From: Onchidella celtica
Taxonomy: Eukaryota > Mollusca > Gastropoda > Systellommatophora > Onchidiidae
Assembly (NCBI GenBank): GCA_963931925.1
Contig: OZ007579.1
Location: forward strand, 53,020,757 to 53,084,756
DNA: 64,000 nt
Direction of reading: 5' to 3'
The notes under the pieces are model-generated. The model did not search any database and had not been told where the DNA came from. It saw only the letters and a program-made list of their open reading frames with translations. Below, in pieces: positions 10,988 to 22,174 of this stretch. How positions within the stretch are numbered: position 1 is the first letter of the stretch; every line of letters starts with the position of its first letter. The translations under genes and the position numbers were made by a program.

Positions 10988-11962
10988 TGTAACAAGATGG
11001 TGTTAGGGTGGGGGTGAAGGTGTAGATATAGTGTAGATGACCCATTCATGTGGGTTTCACTCTTGTTACTGCGGCTGGTTAGGCCGCAACATTCACTCGG
11101 TTCGTGCCAGGGCGGTAAAACTGCTCACACTGTCAAAGAAGAATATAAGTCTATTGTAGGGCACAAAAGACGTTTATTCAATAACACACACACCTGCTCT
11201 CGACTGGGGGAAGAGACGCAGTCGTGTAACAGTATACCAATTAACAACAAGACAAATATATAGGCTACATGTAATGTCACATGGCATAGTTAACACGACT
11301 AGCATAATAATAATACATGTATAAAACGTAAATAAATCAAGAGTGAAGATAATAAACAGCATGAGATGTGCGATATCAGAGAGAGAGAAGGAGAGAGACA
11401 GAGAGAGAAAGAGAGAACAATATTATCCAAAGACTTCTAAACATTCAGTACGCACCAATATCGTGGTCGTCGATCTAACATAACATTAGTGAGCAAACAG
11501 TCTGCTCGGTTAGGCTAATAATAGTATACGGCATTTCAGCACATGTATCTAAAACAATATAAACAGCATAACCACATGACTCTTTCATAACTTCCAGAGT
11601 CTAATATACTTATGAGGAAAATACATCTATTGCTTACAGAGTTACTGATATTATCATCTTAAAATCAGCAAGAACAGTATTATAAGTATTAAAGAGCACG
11701 TACCTGTCAAAGAAGAATATAAGTCTATTGTAGGGCACAAAAGACGTTTATTCAATAACACACACACCTGCTCTCGACTGGGGGAAGAGACGCAGTGCTT
11801 GGGGCTTGGCAGGCCCGGGGTTTTATACGATTCTTTCCCATCCTCCCACGGTCTTGGGGGCGGGTCAGCCTAACTGTCGCTCACAGTTAAGCACTGTGAT
11901 TGGAACACGCTCCTACGCTCCTTTAAGACAAAATACTGAATCCCAAAATACCACATACCACA
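10988..11962 (-). mobile_element. Solo LTR of an unrelated retroelement, inserted in RT of element B
   Basis: 975 bp starting TGTAACAAGATGG and ending CATACCACA, with the 4-bp duplication ACTC at 10984-10987 and 11963-11966 (a 5-bp reading, AACTC, is also possible). On the minus strand it looks like an LTR: an inverted CCAAT-like ATTGG region, TATAAAA near 11822, then AATAAA in both internal repeats. No coding sequence or PBS is seen inside, so it is probably a solo LTR left by LTR-LTR recombination. It is not similar to the LTRs of A to E. A GA-rich tract sits at 11379-11418. Confidence 0.75.
11131..11796. repeat. 92-bp direct repeats 574 bp apart in the solo LTR
   Basis: The 92-bp segment starting TGTCAAAGAAGAATATAAG at 11131-11222 recurs at 11705-11796 with no difference seen. 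Each copy holds a minus-strand AATAAA. It looks like a partial tandem duplication within the LTR, or the ends of a smaller insertion. Confidence 0.85.
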
Positions 11963-11966
11963 ACTC

Positions 11967-13248
11967 TATCTCTGGAAGAAAAAGGCAGCGGATATGGTCT
12001 AAGAGATACTGGCTTATCCGAAGTCAACTTTATTTGGTGCTGGATCACCGTAGTGCGACCCGGCAAATCTGTAATAACATCTGGGAATGACGACAACAGG
12101 GTCTTAAGTTCCCTACTCATTGAATTCGTAAGGTCAGGCTTAAATTTTACGTCCCTGTAACCTTGTGTCGGAGTTAACTCCGGCAATTGAATTTGTACCT
12201 CTTCCTGCGCCTCGGTGTCGCTTACGTCACTGTCTAACTGGTCTACGACCCCCGTACAAGCAATAGAGAAGATACTCTCCTCTGGTTTCGTCTGTGCACA
12301 CAGATACTCTGGTCTCTCATAAAATGTCTGTAGCATATTAACATGGAACACCTTAATTGATCCATCAATCTGGATAGCGTAATCTACCTTCGAAACAACT
12401 CGCTCAATAGCATAAGGACCTTTCCATGTCATCAATAACCTATTATGATCCGTAGGCAATAACAATAGAACCTTGTCTCCTGGCTTAAAAATTCTCAGTT
12501 TGGATCCTCTATCTTTATAGTTTTTTGCTCTTTTTGAAGCGGTACTAGAAGCTTCTGCTGCCATAGTGCGCGCTGAAGATAATCTCTCTCTTAAATCAAC
12601 AAGGTACTGAAACACTGAAATTTGCTCATCGTCTCCTGATGATGGCGACGTCATCATATCCCGAAGAACATCAGTTGGACCCCTAGGACTACGACCATAC
12701 AACATCTCAAACGGAGAGAATCCCGTTGACTCCTGCCGTACCTCCCTATACGCGAATAATACTGCAGGGATATATCTATCCCAATCTTTAGGGCGATCAG
12801 CAGCTACCTTACGCAGCATCGACTTTAGCGTCGAGTTTAATCTCTCACACATGCCATTAGCCTGCGGATGATATGGGGTGGTAGTGATGGGTTGTATGCT
12901 AAATAAGCGAAACAATTCCTTCATCATTTCCGAAGTAAATTGCGCACACCTATCAGACAAAATCTGTTCCGGAATTCCCACCCTAGGGAAAATTCCAAAC
13001 AACGCTTCCGCGACTGCCTCAGACGTTATGGTCCGAAGAGGAACCGCCTCTGGCCATCTCGTAGCATTACATATGACTGTTAAAAAAAATCGATTCCCCC
13101 TATCGGTAGCTGGGTGAATGGGGCCAACAAGGTCTATCGAAACCTCTTTAAACGGCTCCGAAAACGTGGGGATCTTTTGAAGGGGAGCCTGGGGTGTGCG
13201 ACCTTTATGCGTCGTCTTTTGGCACGCACTGCACGTCTTACAATACAA
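11967..13248 (-). pseudogene. Integrase core to RT start, element B
   Basis: After the TGA at 13249-13251 the frame continues open: CKTCSACQKTT of the zinc finger, the DDE core (SIDLVGP; LSDRCAQFT with Gly changed to Cys; GMCERLNS), the GPY/F module (TWKGPYAIE), then an acidic linker and the RT N-terminus (FPDVITDLPGRTTVIQHQ, PYPLPFSSRDRV), where the solo LTR cuts it. Integrase and RT are thus directly joined in this order in one frame, which is the defining feature of Gmr1-like elements. One stop codon and the solo LTR inactivate it. Confidence 0.93.
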
Positions 13249-15414
13249 TCATACATCTCTGTGGACGGATGGCCAATAAAAATTCTTAAGAACCCTTTCT
13301 TTGGTTCTAGCGATCCCCATATGACCCGCTAATGGGACATCATGTGCCAAATGCAATACTGTTGCAATTAGCAACGCTGGCACAACGACCTGCTTTAAAA
13401 TGGAAGCCACCGTGACATACTTTCGGAACAGAATGCCCGCCTGGATAACAAAGGAAGATGAACCGTTCTTATATTTCCTCGTTTTCTCTGTTCGCGCCTC
13501 CCCAAAACATGGACTCAATGATGGATCCTCCTTTTGTAATCTCGCCAAGCGCTCTGGTGTGATATCCAGGTTGACCGCTGGCGTTGCCAAAGGTCTAATT
13601 TTACTCCCATCACCTACCTGTCGACGTGTCTCGACTGCGGCACAAAATTCAATACCTTTTGATTGTGACCATGCCTGCACATTCTCTTCGGAAGGGGAAA
13701 CTACCCGAGACACATTACCAATGATAAGCTGGGCGCCTGGAAAAAAACCAACGACTGCTTCGACTTCCCCGCTAAGGAAAGGCGTATCAATCACTATCTT
13801 TGCCAATGGTAATTTCTCAATGGCTCCTGAAAATTGAATGCACGGGACAGTTTCACCTGTAAGCTGCGAATCCCGAATGCAGTCTCTATGCAGCCCCATA
13901 TCGTTAGATCCTGTATCCCGTAAAACCGAGACCGGTTCGTCCCCAACAAACCCCGGATAAACCCTAAGACCACCCCCTGTATGACATGAATTTATAACGG
14001 GAATCTTTCTCCCACAAGGTAAAACACCGGAAGATAACAATTTTTCACAACTGGGACACTTAGAATACTGTCCGCCTCCGTTGTCCGATGTAACACACGC
14101 GGCCGCATGGTGAAATTTATTAGGGGAACCTGGAGTGGAGCTACCGTGATTGGCATCGCCGTTCGCCGCTATCCTACCTGCAGGGTAATTCACGCTGATG
14201 TGATCTGCTCTTCTGCAGTTCCAACACTTCGCGGCCCTACAATCCCGTGAAAAATGACCTACGCGTCCGCAAGTCCAACATTCCGCTCCCTGTGTTCCGC
14301 TAGACCTGGGTCCCCGTGACCCATCGCGACCGGAACTAAAATCCCTATGCCGTCGATCATCGCCAAAGGTTACAAACCGCCCTCGGCCATTACCGCGACC
14401 TAGCCCTCCTGCTCGGTCAAACTTACCGGCCCTATATGCAGGTGATTGATAATACCCCCTACGTTGAACCTGGGCCTGCCCATTATAGGCACCACGCTGA
14501 CGCGATCTGTCTCTATGTCCTGCCGGTGACCCCTCAACCACGGCGACGTAACCAGCATCCTGTACGTACGTCCTCGCGACTGGTTTGGACGGATGTGCCG
14601 TACGGTATGCTTCCGCCAACTTTGGCGCCTCCTGCACCGTCGCGGGTTCGTTTTCTTTTAGAAAAGCCACTAAAACTTTATGGCATGACGCGTACAGCTG
14701 GTCACGGATCATTAGGTCTTTCAATTTAGCAAAATCTGCGCCAACATGTGACAAGTCCAACCAGTTCGTGAAATATTCTGTCAATCTCGCGACGAAGGCA
14801 GCAAAGTCCTCCCTGGTATCCGCACGTGCTCGCCTAAACTGCTCCCGGAAATATTCCTCCGTACGCGCAAATCGGCGAAGCAGCAAAGACTTCAGCTTAT
14901 TGTAATCATGCACGTCTTCGCGCTGTAACTCTTTAAAATAGGTCAACGCTCGACCCTGCAATAGAGACGCCAGGTACTTGGACCATAATTGCTTATTCTC
15001 CCCCCATTGCAGTTGTGCATTTAGTTCGAACCTGTAAAGGAAGGCGTCTATATCATCCTTCCGGTCGTCGAACGTAGGCAGCTTAATCCTAACACCACTT
15101 TTATTTGGTCCCTGCCGCTCAACTGTTTCTGTTGGCGCATTCTTCTTGCTTTCTAATTCCGCGATTCTTATTCGCGCCTCTCTCTCCTGTTCCTTATCCC
15201 TAGCTTCTATCTCCTTTAGCTTTAACTCCCTTTCCTGCTCCTTATCCTTAGCCTCTCTTTCCTGCTGCCGCTCTTGAGCCTCTTTTTCTCGCTCTCTATC
15301 TTTAGCACGCTCATCGCGCAATTCCGCTTGCTGCTCTTTAATCCAGCCGCGTAGCTCTACTCCTTCAAGGCCAAGTTCCTTACCTACTTTCATGAGCTCA
15401 CGGAGATCCGCCAT
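13249..15414 (-). pseudogene. Gag, protease and integrase N-terminus, element B
   Basis: 721 codons from ATG at 15414. In order: MADLRELMKVGKELGLEG start; a charged coiled coil to about residue 95; a SCAN/capsid-like helical region (FDDRKDDIDAFLYRFE, FARTEEYFREQFRRA, FAKLKDLMIRDQLYA); a Gly/Arg-rich stretch; zinc knuckles CWTCGRVGHFSRDC and CWNCRRADHISVNY (last Cys changed to Tyr); a Cys-rich linker; protease with RDTGS; and the integrase H2C2 start (AHDVPLAGHMG). The frame ends in a CGG-to-TGA type change where A and C have Arg-Leu. Gag and protease share one frame without a frameshift signal. Confidence 0.93.
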
Positions 15415-16380
15415 TTCACGGATTTATTATTATACAATATGAAATGCAATAATTGTTTATGTACTTACTATAAGCTTATTATAGCCGACGTATCCCTAGA
15501 CCTGAAATTATGCCACTACAATAACAAGCACTATTTTCAAATGCTATTCAGAAACACACCTATCTGAACATTCTATAGCCTACTCTCTAACTAATTCTAT
15601 GTTCACAAAATGTACAGCACTATCAAATAACAATAGAGAATAGAAAAGACAAGAATGAGGAAATTCAGTAGAAGGACCACAAGTACGTCAAGGACAACGA
15701 ACCAGACTAGGACAAAGACTTCTAAAAAATATATAATGGGGAAAAAAATGCAACCTAACTACGCCGATTACACTACAAGGTACGAACAAGAACACAGCCT
15801 GAATAAAAGAACGTATCTACAGATAGGTCAGAGAGGGGACAAGAGAATACGTCTTCCTGCAGAAACAGAGCAGATATCGACGCTACAACTAAAGAATCAC
15901 AAAGCCCTAAAGAACTGTTCACCGTGATAAACGAAGTTCCAAGTTTACCACACCTTTTTAAAAGGATAAACTAAGTTCAACACAGCAAACGAAAACAGCA
16001 AAAACAGAGAAAAAGACAGATTAAAGGAACAGCCCCCAATCCAGGGCACAAAATTTCAGTTTTACTTAACTTTCAACTTTTTGAGTCTAACTCCTCCCGT
16101 TAATCGGAGCTCTGGCCGCTTGACTTCTCAGGCTGGCACACACACTGTCTCTCTGAAAATTTAATTACACATTAGTAACTATTCATGACAATACATGCAT
16201 CAAATACATGCATCAATACATATTCATAAATATACATAAATCATATCATCATGAAATTCCCATTCATCCCACGAACAAAAGACAACAGCACAAATTCCTA
16301 GCACAACAGAAAAACAACTAGATATGACGAATACACAATGTCAAAATGACTACAGCTAACTAAACGGACGAGTGTCACAA
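15415..16380 (-). other. 5' leader of element B
   Basis: About 970 bp of untranslated leader between PBS and Gag ATG, shared with C (24201-25108) and in part with A (19897-20334). It has A/T tracts and a GAGCTCCGATTAACGGGAGG-type element conserved in C. Small open frames here are not credible genes. Confidence 0.8.
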
Positions 16381-16394
16381 CGGACGAGCCCCCA
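16381..16394 (-). promoter_or_regulatory. Primer binding site of element B
   Basis: The minus strand reads TGGGGGCTCGTCCG one base inside the LTR, 14 bases matching the tRNA-Pro type, after which it departs (TTGTGACAC). Next to it is a partial second copy (TTGTGACAC TCGTCCG), a relic like the full triplication seen in C. Confidence 0.8.
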
Positions 16395-16395
16395 G

Positions 16396-18743
16396 TGTCA
16401 CAAATCCCAGACTGGGAGATGTAATAATTATAACAGGACAACAATCACGAACGAACACGTATAACACATAACAGAACAACCCATCAGACTCACACATTTA
16501 TTAAACATAAAGATAAAGATAACAGTGCAATTACATACATTATATTACTCTAATCAACTGCCGTCCAACGGCCTTCTTTCCCTCAAGCACTCTTACTCGG
16601 GTCCACAACCCGGTAGTTACTTTTAAATACACTTCGGCTTCAGCCTCTCCACTCAATGTCTTAATAACCCCCTCCTAGGGCAATAACACCTGAGCATTCC
16701 AATAGCTCCTCAACATGGCAATAGCACGTTAATAGTTCAATTCACATTAATATCACAATAGCACAGTCGTATATCAATATCGGTGTGAAGCAGGGATGTG
16801 TTCTTGCTCCTACCTTATTTGGTATATATTTTGCAGCCCTACTCAAGAATGCCTTTGGTCAATGTTCAGGTGGAGTACTTATTAACACCAGAGTGGACGG
16901 CTCCATTTTTAATGTTGCCAGACTAAAAGCAAAATCTCGTACAGAGCATATTATGTTACAAGAGCTCCTCTTCGCAGATGATGCTGCAATCGTGGCCCAC
17001 GATGAAACCACGCTCCAGGCTCTCATCAATAGCCTTGCCAAAGCCTGTGACAAATTCATGCTAAGGATCAGTGTCTCAAAAACTGTAGTTTTGACACAAG
17101 GCTTGAGAAACCCCAACCCAATCATGCTGAATGGCTCTCCTCTGGAGCAAGTGGGAAAATTCTGCTACCTAGGCTCAACCATCAGTGGTAGCACAGACAT
17201 AACAACTGAAATAAATGCCAGAATAGGAAAGGCGGCCACAGCTTTTGGCAAACTCTCAAAAAGGGTGTGGAACAATAGCAAGCTGACCATCAAAACAAAG
17301 GTACTCGTGTACCAAACTTGCGTCCTAAGCACCCTGCTGTATGGCTCAGAGACATGGACCACCTACTCCAAACATGAAAGATCCCTCAACTCCTTCCACC
17401 TGCGCTGCCTACGCAAAATTCTCAAGATCAAGTGGCAAGACAGGATCTCAAATATCGAAGTTCTGAGCCGAGCCAACATTCCATCAACTCAGGCTCTCCT
17501 AGGCAAAAAAAGACTGCGGTGGCTTGGATATCTCCACCGTATGGAAAATGATCGCATCCCCAGACAAATTCTCTACGGGGAACTTGCTACTGGCAACCGA
17601 CCCAGAGGTAGGCCACATCTGCGATTCAAAGACACTTGCAAGGTCACGATGAAAGCATTCAACATCGACCCCAATGAATGGGAGAACCTTGCAAATGATC
17701 GAAGCAGATGGAGACAAAAATTGCGCAGTGGCACGCTCGCAATAGACTTCAAGGCAAAAGAAACATACCTGACAAAACGACAGAGGCGGAATGAAAACAC
17801 TCGCCAAAGTGAACCCAAAAGACTGACCTGCAATCACTGCCATCGCACTCTCGGGTCAAACATTGGTAGAATAAGCCACGAGAGAAGCTGTCAGTCAAAG
17901 TGAAAGTGAATATTCTAGCTGCTAAGACCGTCTGTAAAGACGCTAAAGGCCATATATATATCAATATCACATGTAGTACATCTTAAGAGCACATTAACAA
18001 TTCTATACACATCCCTGTCTGTGGCCAGACTGCCACGACTCATGCGCCCCTCCTGTCCTGCTCGACAGCTTCACTCCACTGGCCTATGCGTAGCCTTCGG
18101 CCCTGTGCTGGCCTATCCCCTGTGCTAGTTCGCTTACCGCGGGTGGCGTCTCTGCCCGACTCCGGCACCTACAAGAAGAACATTACATTGGTATAATACC
18201 ATACCATTTCTAACCACTTCACCCCTCATTACAAACCATGAAGTGTACACACAATAGTCCACCTTTCACTCACCACACATCTTACGGTAAAACACCTCCA
18301 CCGTGTCACACCGTACTCAGACTCGCTACGAATCCATGATCCTAACTTACATCTATCGCTCATTGCGCACATCTCTATACACAGTAATCAATGACTTTCA
18401 CAGTCCTCACATATAACTTATTTACATCATGGTCATAGGAGAATATAGTACATCAATCATCATAATTATAAATCATAGTTCAACCTACCAGTCATCACTG
18501 GAAAACACACAACAATCTCCCGACTGCCTCTGATCTCACGTCTGTCCCCTGGGACCTCTTAACTTGCAATGATCTGACTATTCAGATTTTGCCTCTACTA
18601 CGCCTCAACTTCACTCACAACATGCACGCTTTAACGTTAACTAACAGAAGTCAATACAGGTGAGCAGCCTCACTATCCCGTGAGTCAGTCCTACACTTGC
18701 ATGCCCCCGTAATCCTTGAATCTCGCTCACTCCACTCGTGACA
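16396..18743 (-). repeat. 5' LTR of element B, interrupted by a LINE
   Basis: TGTCACAAATCCC at 16396 to CTCGTGACA at 18743. The LINE occupies 16782-17956 with a 12-bp target duplication; the LTR without it is 1161 bp, equal to the 3' LTR. Confidence 0.92.
16782..17956 (+). mobile_element. 5'-truncated RTE-like LINE in the 5' LTR of element B
   Basis: 1175 bp starting inside the RT domain (GVKQGCVLAPTLFG) and ending in a short AT tail. It is flanked by TATATCAATATC at 16770-16781 and 17957-17968; the other LTR of B shows the empty site. It matches 38156-39335 of the LINE in element D with about three base differences. The open frame 16782-17903 holds the catalytic FADD (LLFADDAAIV), the thumb and C-terminal region (RLRWLGYLHRM) and a terminal CNHC...HERSC finger. 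5' truncation is typical of target-primed reverse transcription. It lacks endonuclease and half of RT and is inactive. Confidence 0.93.
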
Positions 18744-19115
18744 GTATGCTTCCGCCAACTTTGGCGCCTCCTGCACCGTCGCGGGTTCGTTTTCTTTTAG
18801 AAAAGCCACTAAATCTTTATGGCACGACGCGTACAGCTGGTCACGGATCATTAGGTCTTTCAATTTAGCAAAATCTGCGCCAACATGTGACAAGTCCACC
18901 CAGTTCGTGAAATACTCTGTCAGTCTGGCGACGAAGGCAGCAAAGTCCTCCCTGGTATCCGCACGTGCTCGGCTAAACTGCTCCCGGAAATATTCCTCCG
19001 TACGCGCAAATCGGCGAAGCAGCAAAGACTTCAGCTTATTGTAATCATGCACGTCTTCGCGCTGTAACTCTTTAAAGTAGGTTAACGCTCGCCCCTGCAA
19101 TAAGGATGCCAGGTA
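18744..19115 (-). pseudogene. Gag middle part, element A
   Basis: The continuation of A's Gag on the far side of element B. It encodes the SCAN/capsid-like helices (ASLLQGRALTYFKELQ, FARTEEYFREQFSRA, FAKLKDLMIRDQLYA, VAFLKENEPATVQ) up to KLAEAY, where B inserted. Its upstream side is cut by the 353-bp repeat at 19116. Confidence 0.9.
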
Positions 19116-19468
19116 ATAATAATAATGTATAGCATTTATATAGCGCATATCCATTTAAAATGCTCTATGCGCTTTACAGAAACAACATGTCAACCACAGA
19201 GCAGAATGGAGCTGCCTGCGAAGCGCTCAACACACTGCACTGCTTCTTTCTCTCTCCCTGTCTCGCTCACTCTCTCTCTCTATCTCAGAGCAAATTGTAA
19301 CGCAGCCTGTTCGGCGCAGTTCACAACTCACAACAGTTCACAACTCACAGCAGTTCACAACAACTCACATCAGTTCACATAACATACAACTCAAATAATA
19401 TTTCAATATTTATTAATAACAATATATATTTAATAATGAATAATAAATTTTGTTGTTGCTGGTGGGAG
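19116..19468. mobile_element. 353-bp AT-rich short interspersed repeat in gag of element A
   Basis: Inserted between LWSTYL and ASLLQG of Gag with a 5-bp duplication AGGTA (19111-19115 and 19469-19473). It begins ATAATAATAATGTATAGC and has a TTTATATAGCGC motif with a near-inverted GCGCTTTACA; then a CT-rich tract and four copies of CAGTTCACAACTCACA-like text, then an AT-rich tail. No open frame. I do not recognise the family; the first 70 bases resemble a motif common in marine invertebrate repeats, but that is recollection, not a search. Confidence 0.65.
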
Positions 19469-19896
19469 AGGTACGTGGACCATAATTGCTTATTCTCCCC
19501 CCATTGCAGTTGTGCATTTAGTTCGAACCTGTAAAGGAAGGCGTCTATATCGTCCTTCCGGTCGTCGAACGTCGGCAGCTTAATTCTAACACTTTTGTTT
19601 TGCCCCTGCCGCTCAACTGTTTCCGTTGGCGCATTCTTCTTGATTTCTAATTCTGCGATTCTTACTCGCGCCTCTCTCTCCTGTTGCTTATCCCTAGCCT
19701 CTATCTCCCGTTCTTGAGCCTCTATCTCTCTTAACTTTAACTCCCTTTCCTGCTGCTGAGCCTCTTTTTCTCGCTCTCTATCTTTAGCACGCTCATCGCG
19801 CAATTCCGCCTGCTGCTCTTTAATCCAGCCGCGCAGCTCCTCTCCCTCAAGGCCAAGTTCCGTACCTACTTTCATGAGCTCACGGAGATCCGCCAT
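19469..19896 (-). pseudogene. Gag N-terminal part, element A
   Basis: ATG at 19896 followed by MADLRELMKVGTELGLEG, a charged coiled coil shorter than that of B (fewer ERE/KEQ units), KKNAPTETVERQG and the start of the capsid-like region (FDDRKDDIDAFLYRFE) up to QLWSTYL. The frame then runs into the AT-rich insertion. The difference in coiled-coil length among A, B and C is due to in-frame repeat changes. Confidence 0.9.
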
Positions 19897-20334
19897 TTCA
19901 CGGATTTATTATGATACAGTTTGAAATACAATAAACTGTCTATGTACTTATTATAACCGACGTATCCCGAGACCTGAAATTATGCCACTACAATAACAAG
20001 CACTATTTTCAAATGCAATTCAGAAATACACCTATCTGAACATTTTATAGCCTACTCTCTAACTAATTCTATGTTCAGAAAATGTATAGCACTATTAAAT
20101 AACAAAAGAGAATAGAAAAGACAAGAATGAGGAAATTCCGTAGAAGGACCACAAGGACATCAAGGACAACGAACCAGACTAAGACAAAGACTTCTAAAAA
20201 AAATATAATGGGAAAAAAATGCAACCTACCTACGCCGATTACACTACAAGGTACGAACAAGAACAGAGCCTGAAAAAAAGAACGTATCTACAGACAGGTA
20301 AGAGAGGGGACAAGCCAATACTAGTACATCTATG
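19897..20334 (-). other. Truncated 5' leader of element A
   Basis: Matches the Gag-proximal part of the leaders of B and C, but about 500 bp, the PBS and the first part of the LTR are missing. The junction with LTR sequence is at about 20321-20335, with a few filler bases (CTAGTACATCTATG). Confidence 0.8.
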
Positions 20335-22169
20335 TCGACAGCTTCACTCCACTGGCCTATGCGTAGCCTTCGGCCCTATGCTGGCCTATCCCCGGTGCTA
20401 GTTCGCTCACCGCGGGTGGCGTCTCTGCCCGACCCCGGCACCTACAAGAAGAACATTACATTGGTATAATACCATACCATTTCTAACCACTTCACCCCTC
20501 ATTACAAACCACGAAGCGTACACACAATAGTCCACCTTTCACTCACCACACATCTTACGGTAACACACCTCCCCCGTAGTACACCGTACTCAGACTCGCT
20601 ACGAATCCATGATCCTAACTTACATCTATCGCTCACTGCGCACATCTCTATACACAGTAATCAATGACTTTCACAGTCCTCACATATAACTTATTTACAT
20701 CATGGTCATAGGAGAATCTAGTACATCGATCATCATAATTATAAATCACAGTTCAACCTACCAGTCATCACTGGAAAACACACAATCTCCCGACTGCTCT
20801 GATCTCACGTCTGTCCCCTTGGACTCCTTAACTGGCAGTGATCTGTGTCACAAATCCCAGACTGGGAGATGTAATAATTTATGACAGGACAACAATCACG
20901 AACAAACAAGTTTAACACTTAACAGAACAACCCATCAGACTCACACATTTATTAAACATAATTATACAGATAATAGCGCAATTACATACATTATATTATT
21001 GAAATTAACTGCCGTACAACGGCCTTATTCTCACATGCACTCTTCCCTCAGATCCACAACCCGGTAGTTACTTCCTAAAGGCACTTCGGCCTCAGCCTCT
21101 CCCCTCAGGGTCTTAATAGCACATTAATAATTCACGGGCACCGCAGTCTCTCAATATCACCTTCCTATTGTCATACACCTTAGCATTCCACTAGCACCTC
21201 AGCAGGGCAATAGCACATTATCATTTCAATAGCCCATCAACATGGCAATAGTACATTATCACATTCACGCTCATATCTACGTCCCTGTCCGTGGCCTGAC
21301 TGCCACGACTTTATGTGCCTCTACTGTCCTGCACCGACAGCCTCACTCTTGGCCTATGTGTGGCCTCCGGCCCTATGCTGGCCTATCCCCTGTGCTCATC
21401 GAGGTGGCTCTTCGGCCCGTCCCCGACACCTACAAGAATAACATTACATTGGTATAATACCCTACCATTTCTATTCACTCCACCTCTCCTTACAACCCAT
21501 GAAGCGTACACACAATAGTTCACCTTTCACTCACCAAACATCTTACGGTAACACACCTCCCTCGGAGTACACAATACTCGCTCGTGCTACAAACCCATGA
21601 ACTCACTTTCATCTATCGCTCATGGCGCACATTGCTATATCCAATATCAAGGACTTCCACATTCCTCACATATGCTTATTTACATCATGGTAATAGACGA
21701 ATATAATATAATACATCAATCATAATTATCAATCAACGTTCTACCTACCAGTCATCACTGGAAAGACTCTCTCACGAGTCTTCTGACTGCTCCCCTTATG
21801 TTCGCCCGCTGGGCTCTTACTAGCGTCCGTTCAGTAGGACCTTCTAACTTGCAGTGATAGTAATACAGCGCTTTCGCCTCATTCAGACCCCCCACTACTC
21901 ACAACATGCACGCTTAACTTACTTGTCTACGTGCGTTAATTTTACTCTCCTCCTTTCCCCCCGTAATTATTAACTATCGCTCACTCCACTCGTGACAATC
22001 TGACTATTCAGATTTTGCCTCTACTACGCCTCAACTTCACTCACAACATGCACGCTTCAACGTTAACTAACAGAAGTCAATATAGGTGAGCAGCCTCACT
22101 ATCCCGTGAGTCAATCCTACACTTCCATGCCCCCGTAATCCTTGAATCCCGCTCACTCCACTCGTGACA
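20335..22169 (-). repeat. Truncated 5' LTR of element A, holding a solo LTR
   Basis: LTR sequence resumes at TCGACAGCTTCACTCC, equivalent to position 4025 of the 3' LTR, and runs to CTCGTGACA at 22169, interrupted by the solo LTR at 20846-21997. About 440 bp on the PBS side (R/U5) is missing. The surviving parts add to nearly the same length as the matching section of the 3' LTR. Confidence 0.88.
20846..21997 (-). mobile_element. Solo LTR of the C subfamily, inserted in A's 5' LTR
   Basis: 1152 bp, TGTCACAAATCCC to CTCGTGACA, with the 5-bp duplication ATCTG at 20841-20845 and 21998-22002. Its middle part matches the LTR of C (in reverse orientation) better than A or B, for instance GGTGGCTCTTCGGCCCGTCCC and the TTACTAGCGTCCG region. 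No internal sequence, so it arose by LTR-LTR recombination. Confidence 0.92.
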
Positions 22170-22174
22170 CTTTC

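Larger units (their letters stand above)
8267..18743 (-). mobile_element. Gmr1-like LTR retrotransposon B, inserted in gag of element A
   Basis: Bounded by LTR ends at 8267 (first base changed to G) and 18743 and by the 5-bp direct repeat GTATG (8262-8266 and 18744-18748). The target lies in the gag of A: B's own gag has the uninterrupted sequence at about 14600. Without the solo LTR in RT and the LINE in the 5' LTR, B is about 8.3 kb with two 1161-bp LTRs. It is the only copy in the window that keeps all pol domains, in the order Gag, protease, integrase, RT, RNase H, in one frame of 1551 codons now broken by stops at 13249-13251, 10548-10550 and 10440-10442. Confidence 0.93.
3586..22169 (-). 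mobile_element. Outer Gmr1-like LTR retrotransposon A, carrying nested insertions
   Basis: The ends are TGTCACAAATCCC at 3586 and CTCGTGACA at 22169, flanked by the 5-bp direct repeat CTTTC (3581-3585 and 22170-22174). Reading on the minus strand, the order is 5' LTR, leader, gag, protease, integrase, RT/RNase H remnant, polypurine tract, 3' LTR. It holds element B at 8267-18743, a 353-bp repeat at 19116-19468 and a solo LTR at 20846-21997; without them it is about 6.6 kb. It is dead: about 0.7 kb covering the integrase tail and most of RT is deleted, stop codons interrupt the frame, and the PBS with the adjoining part of the 5' LTR is missing. Confidence 0.9.
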
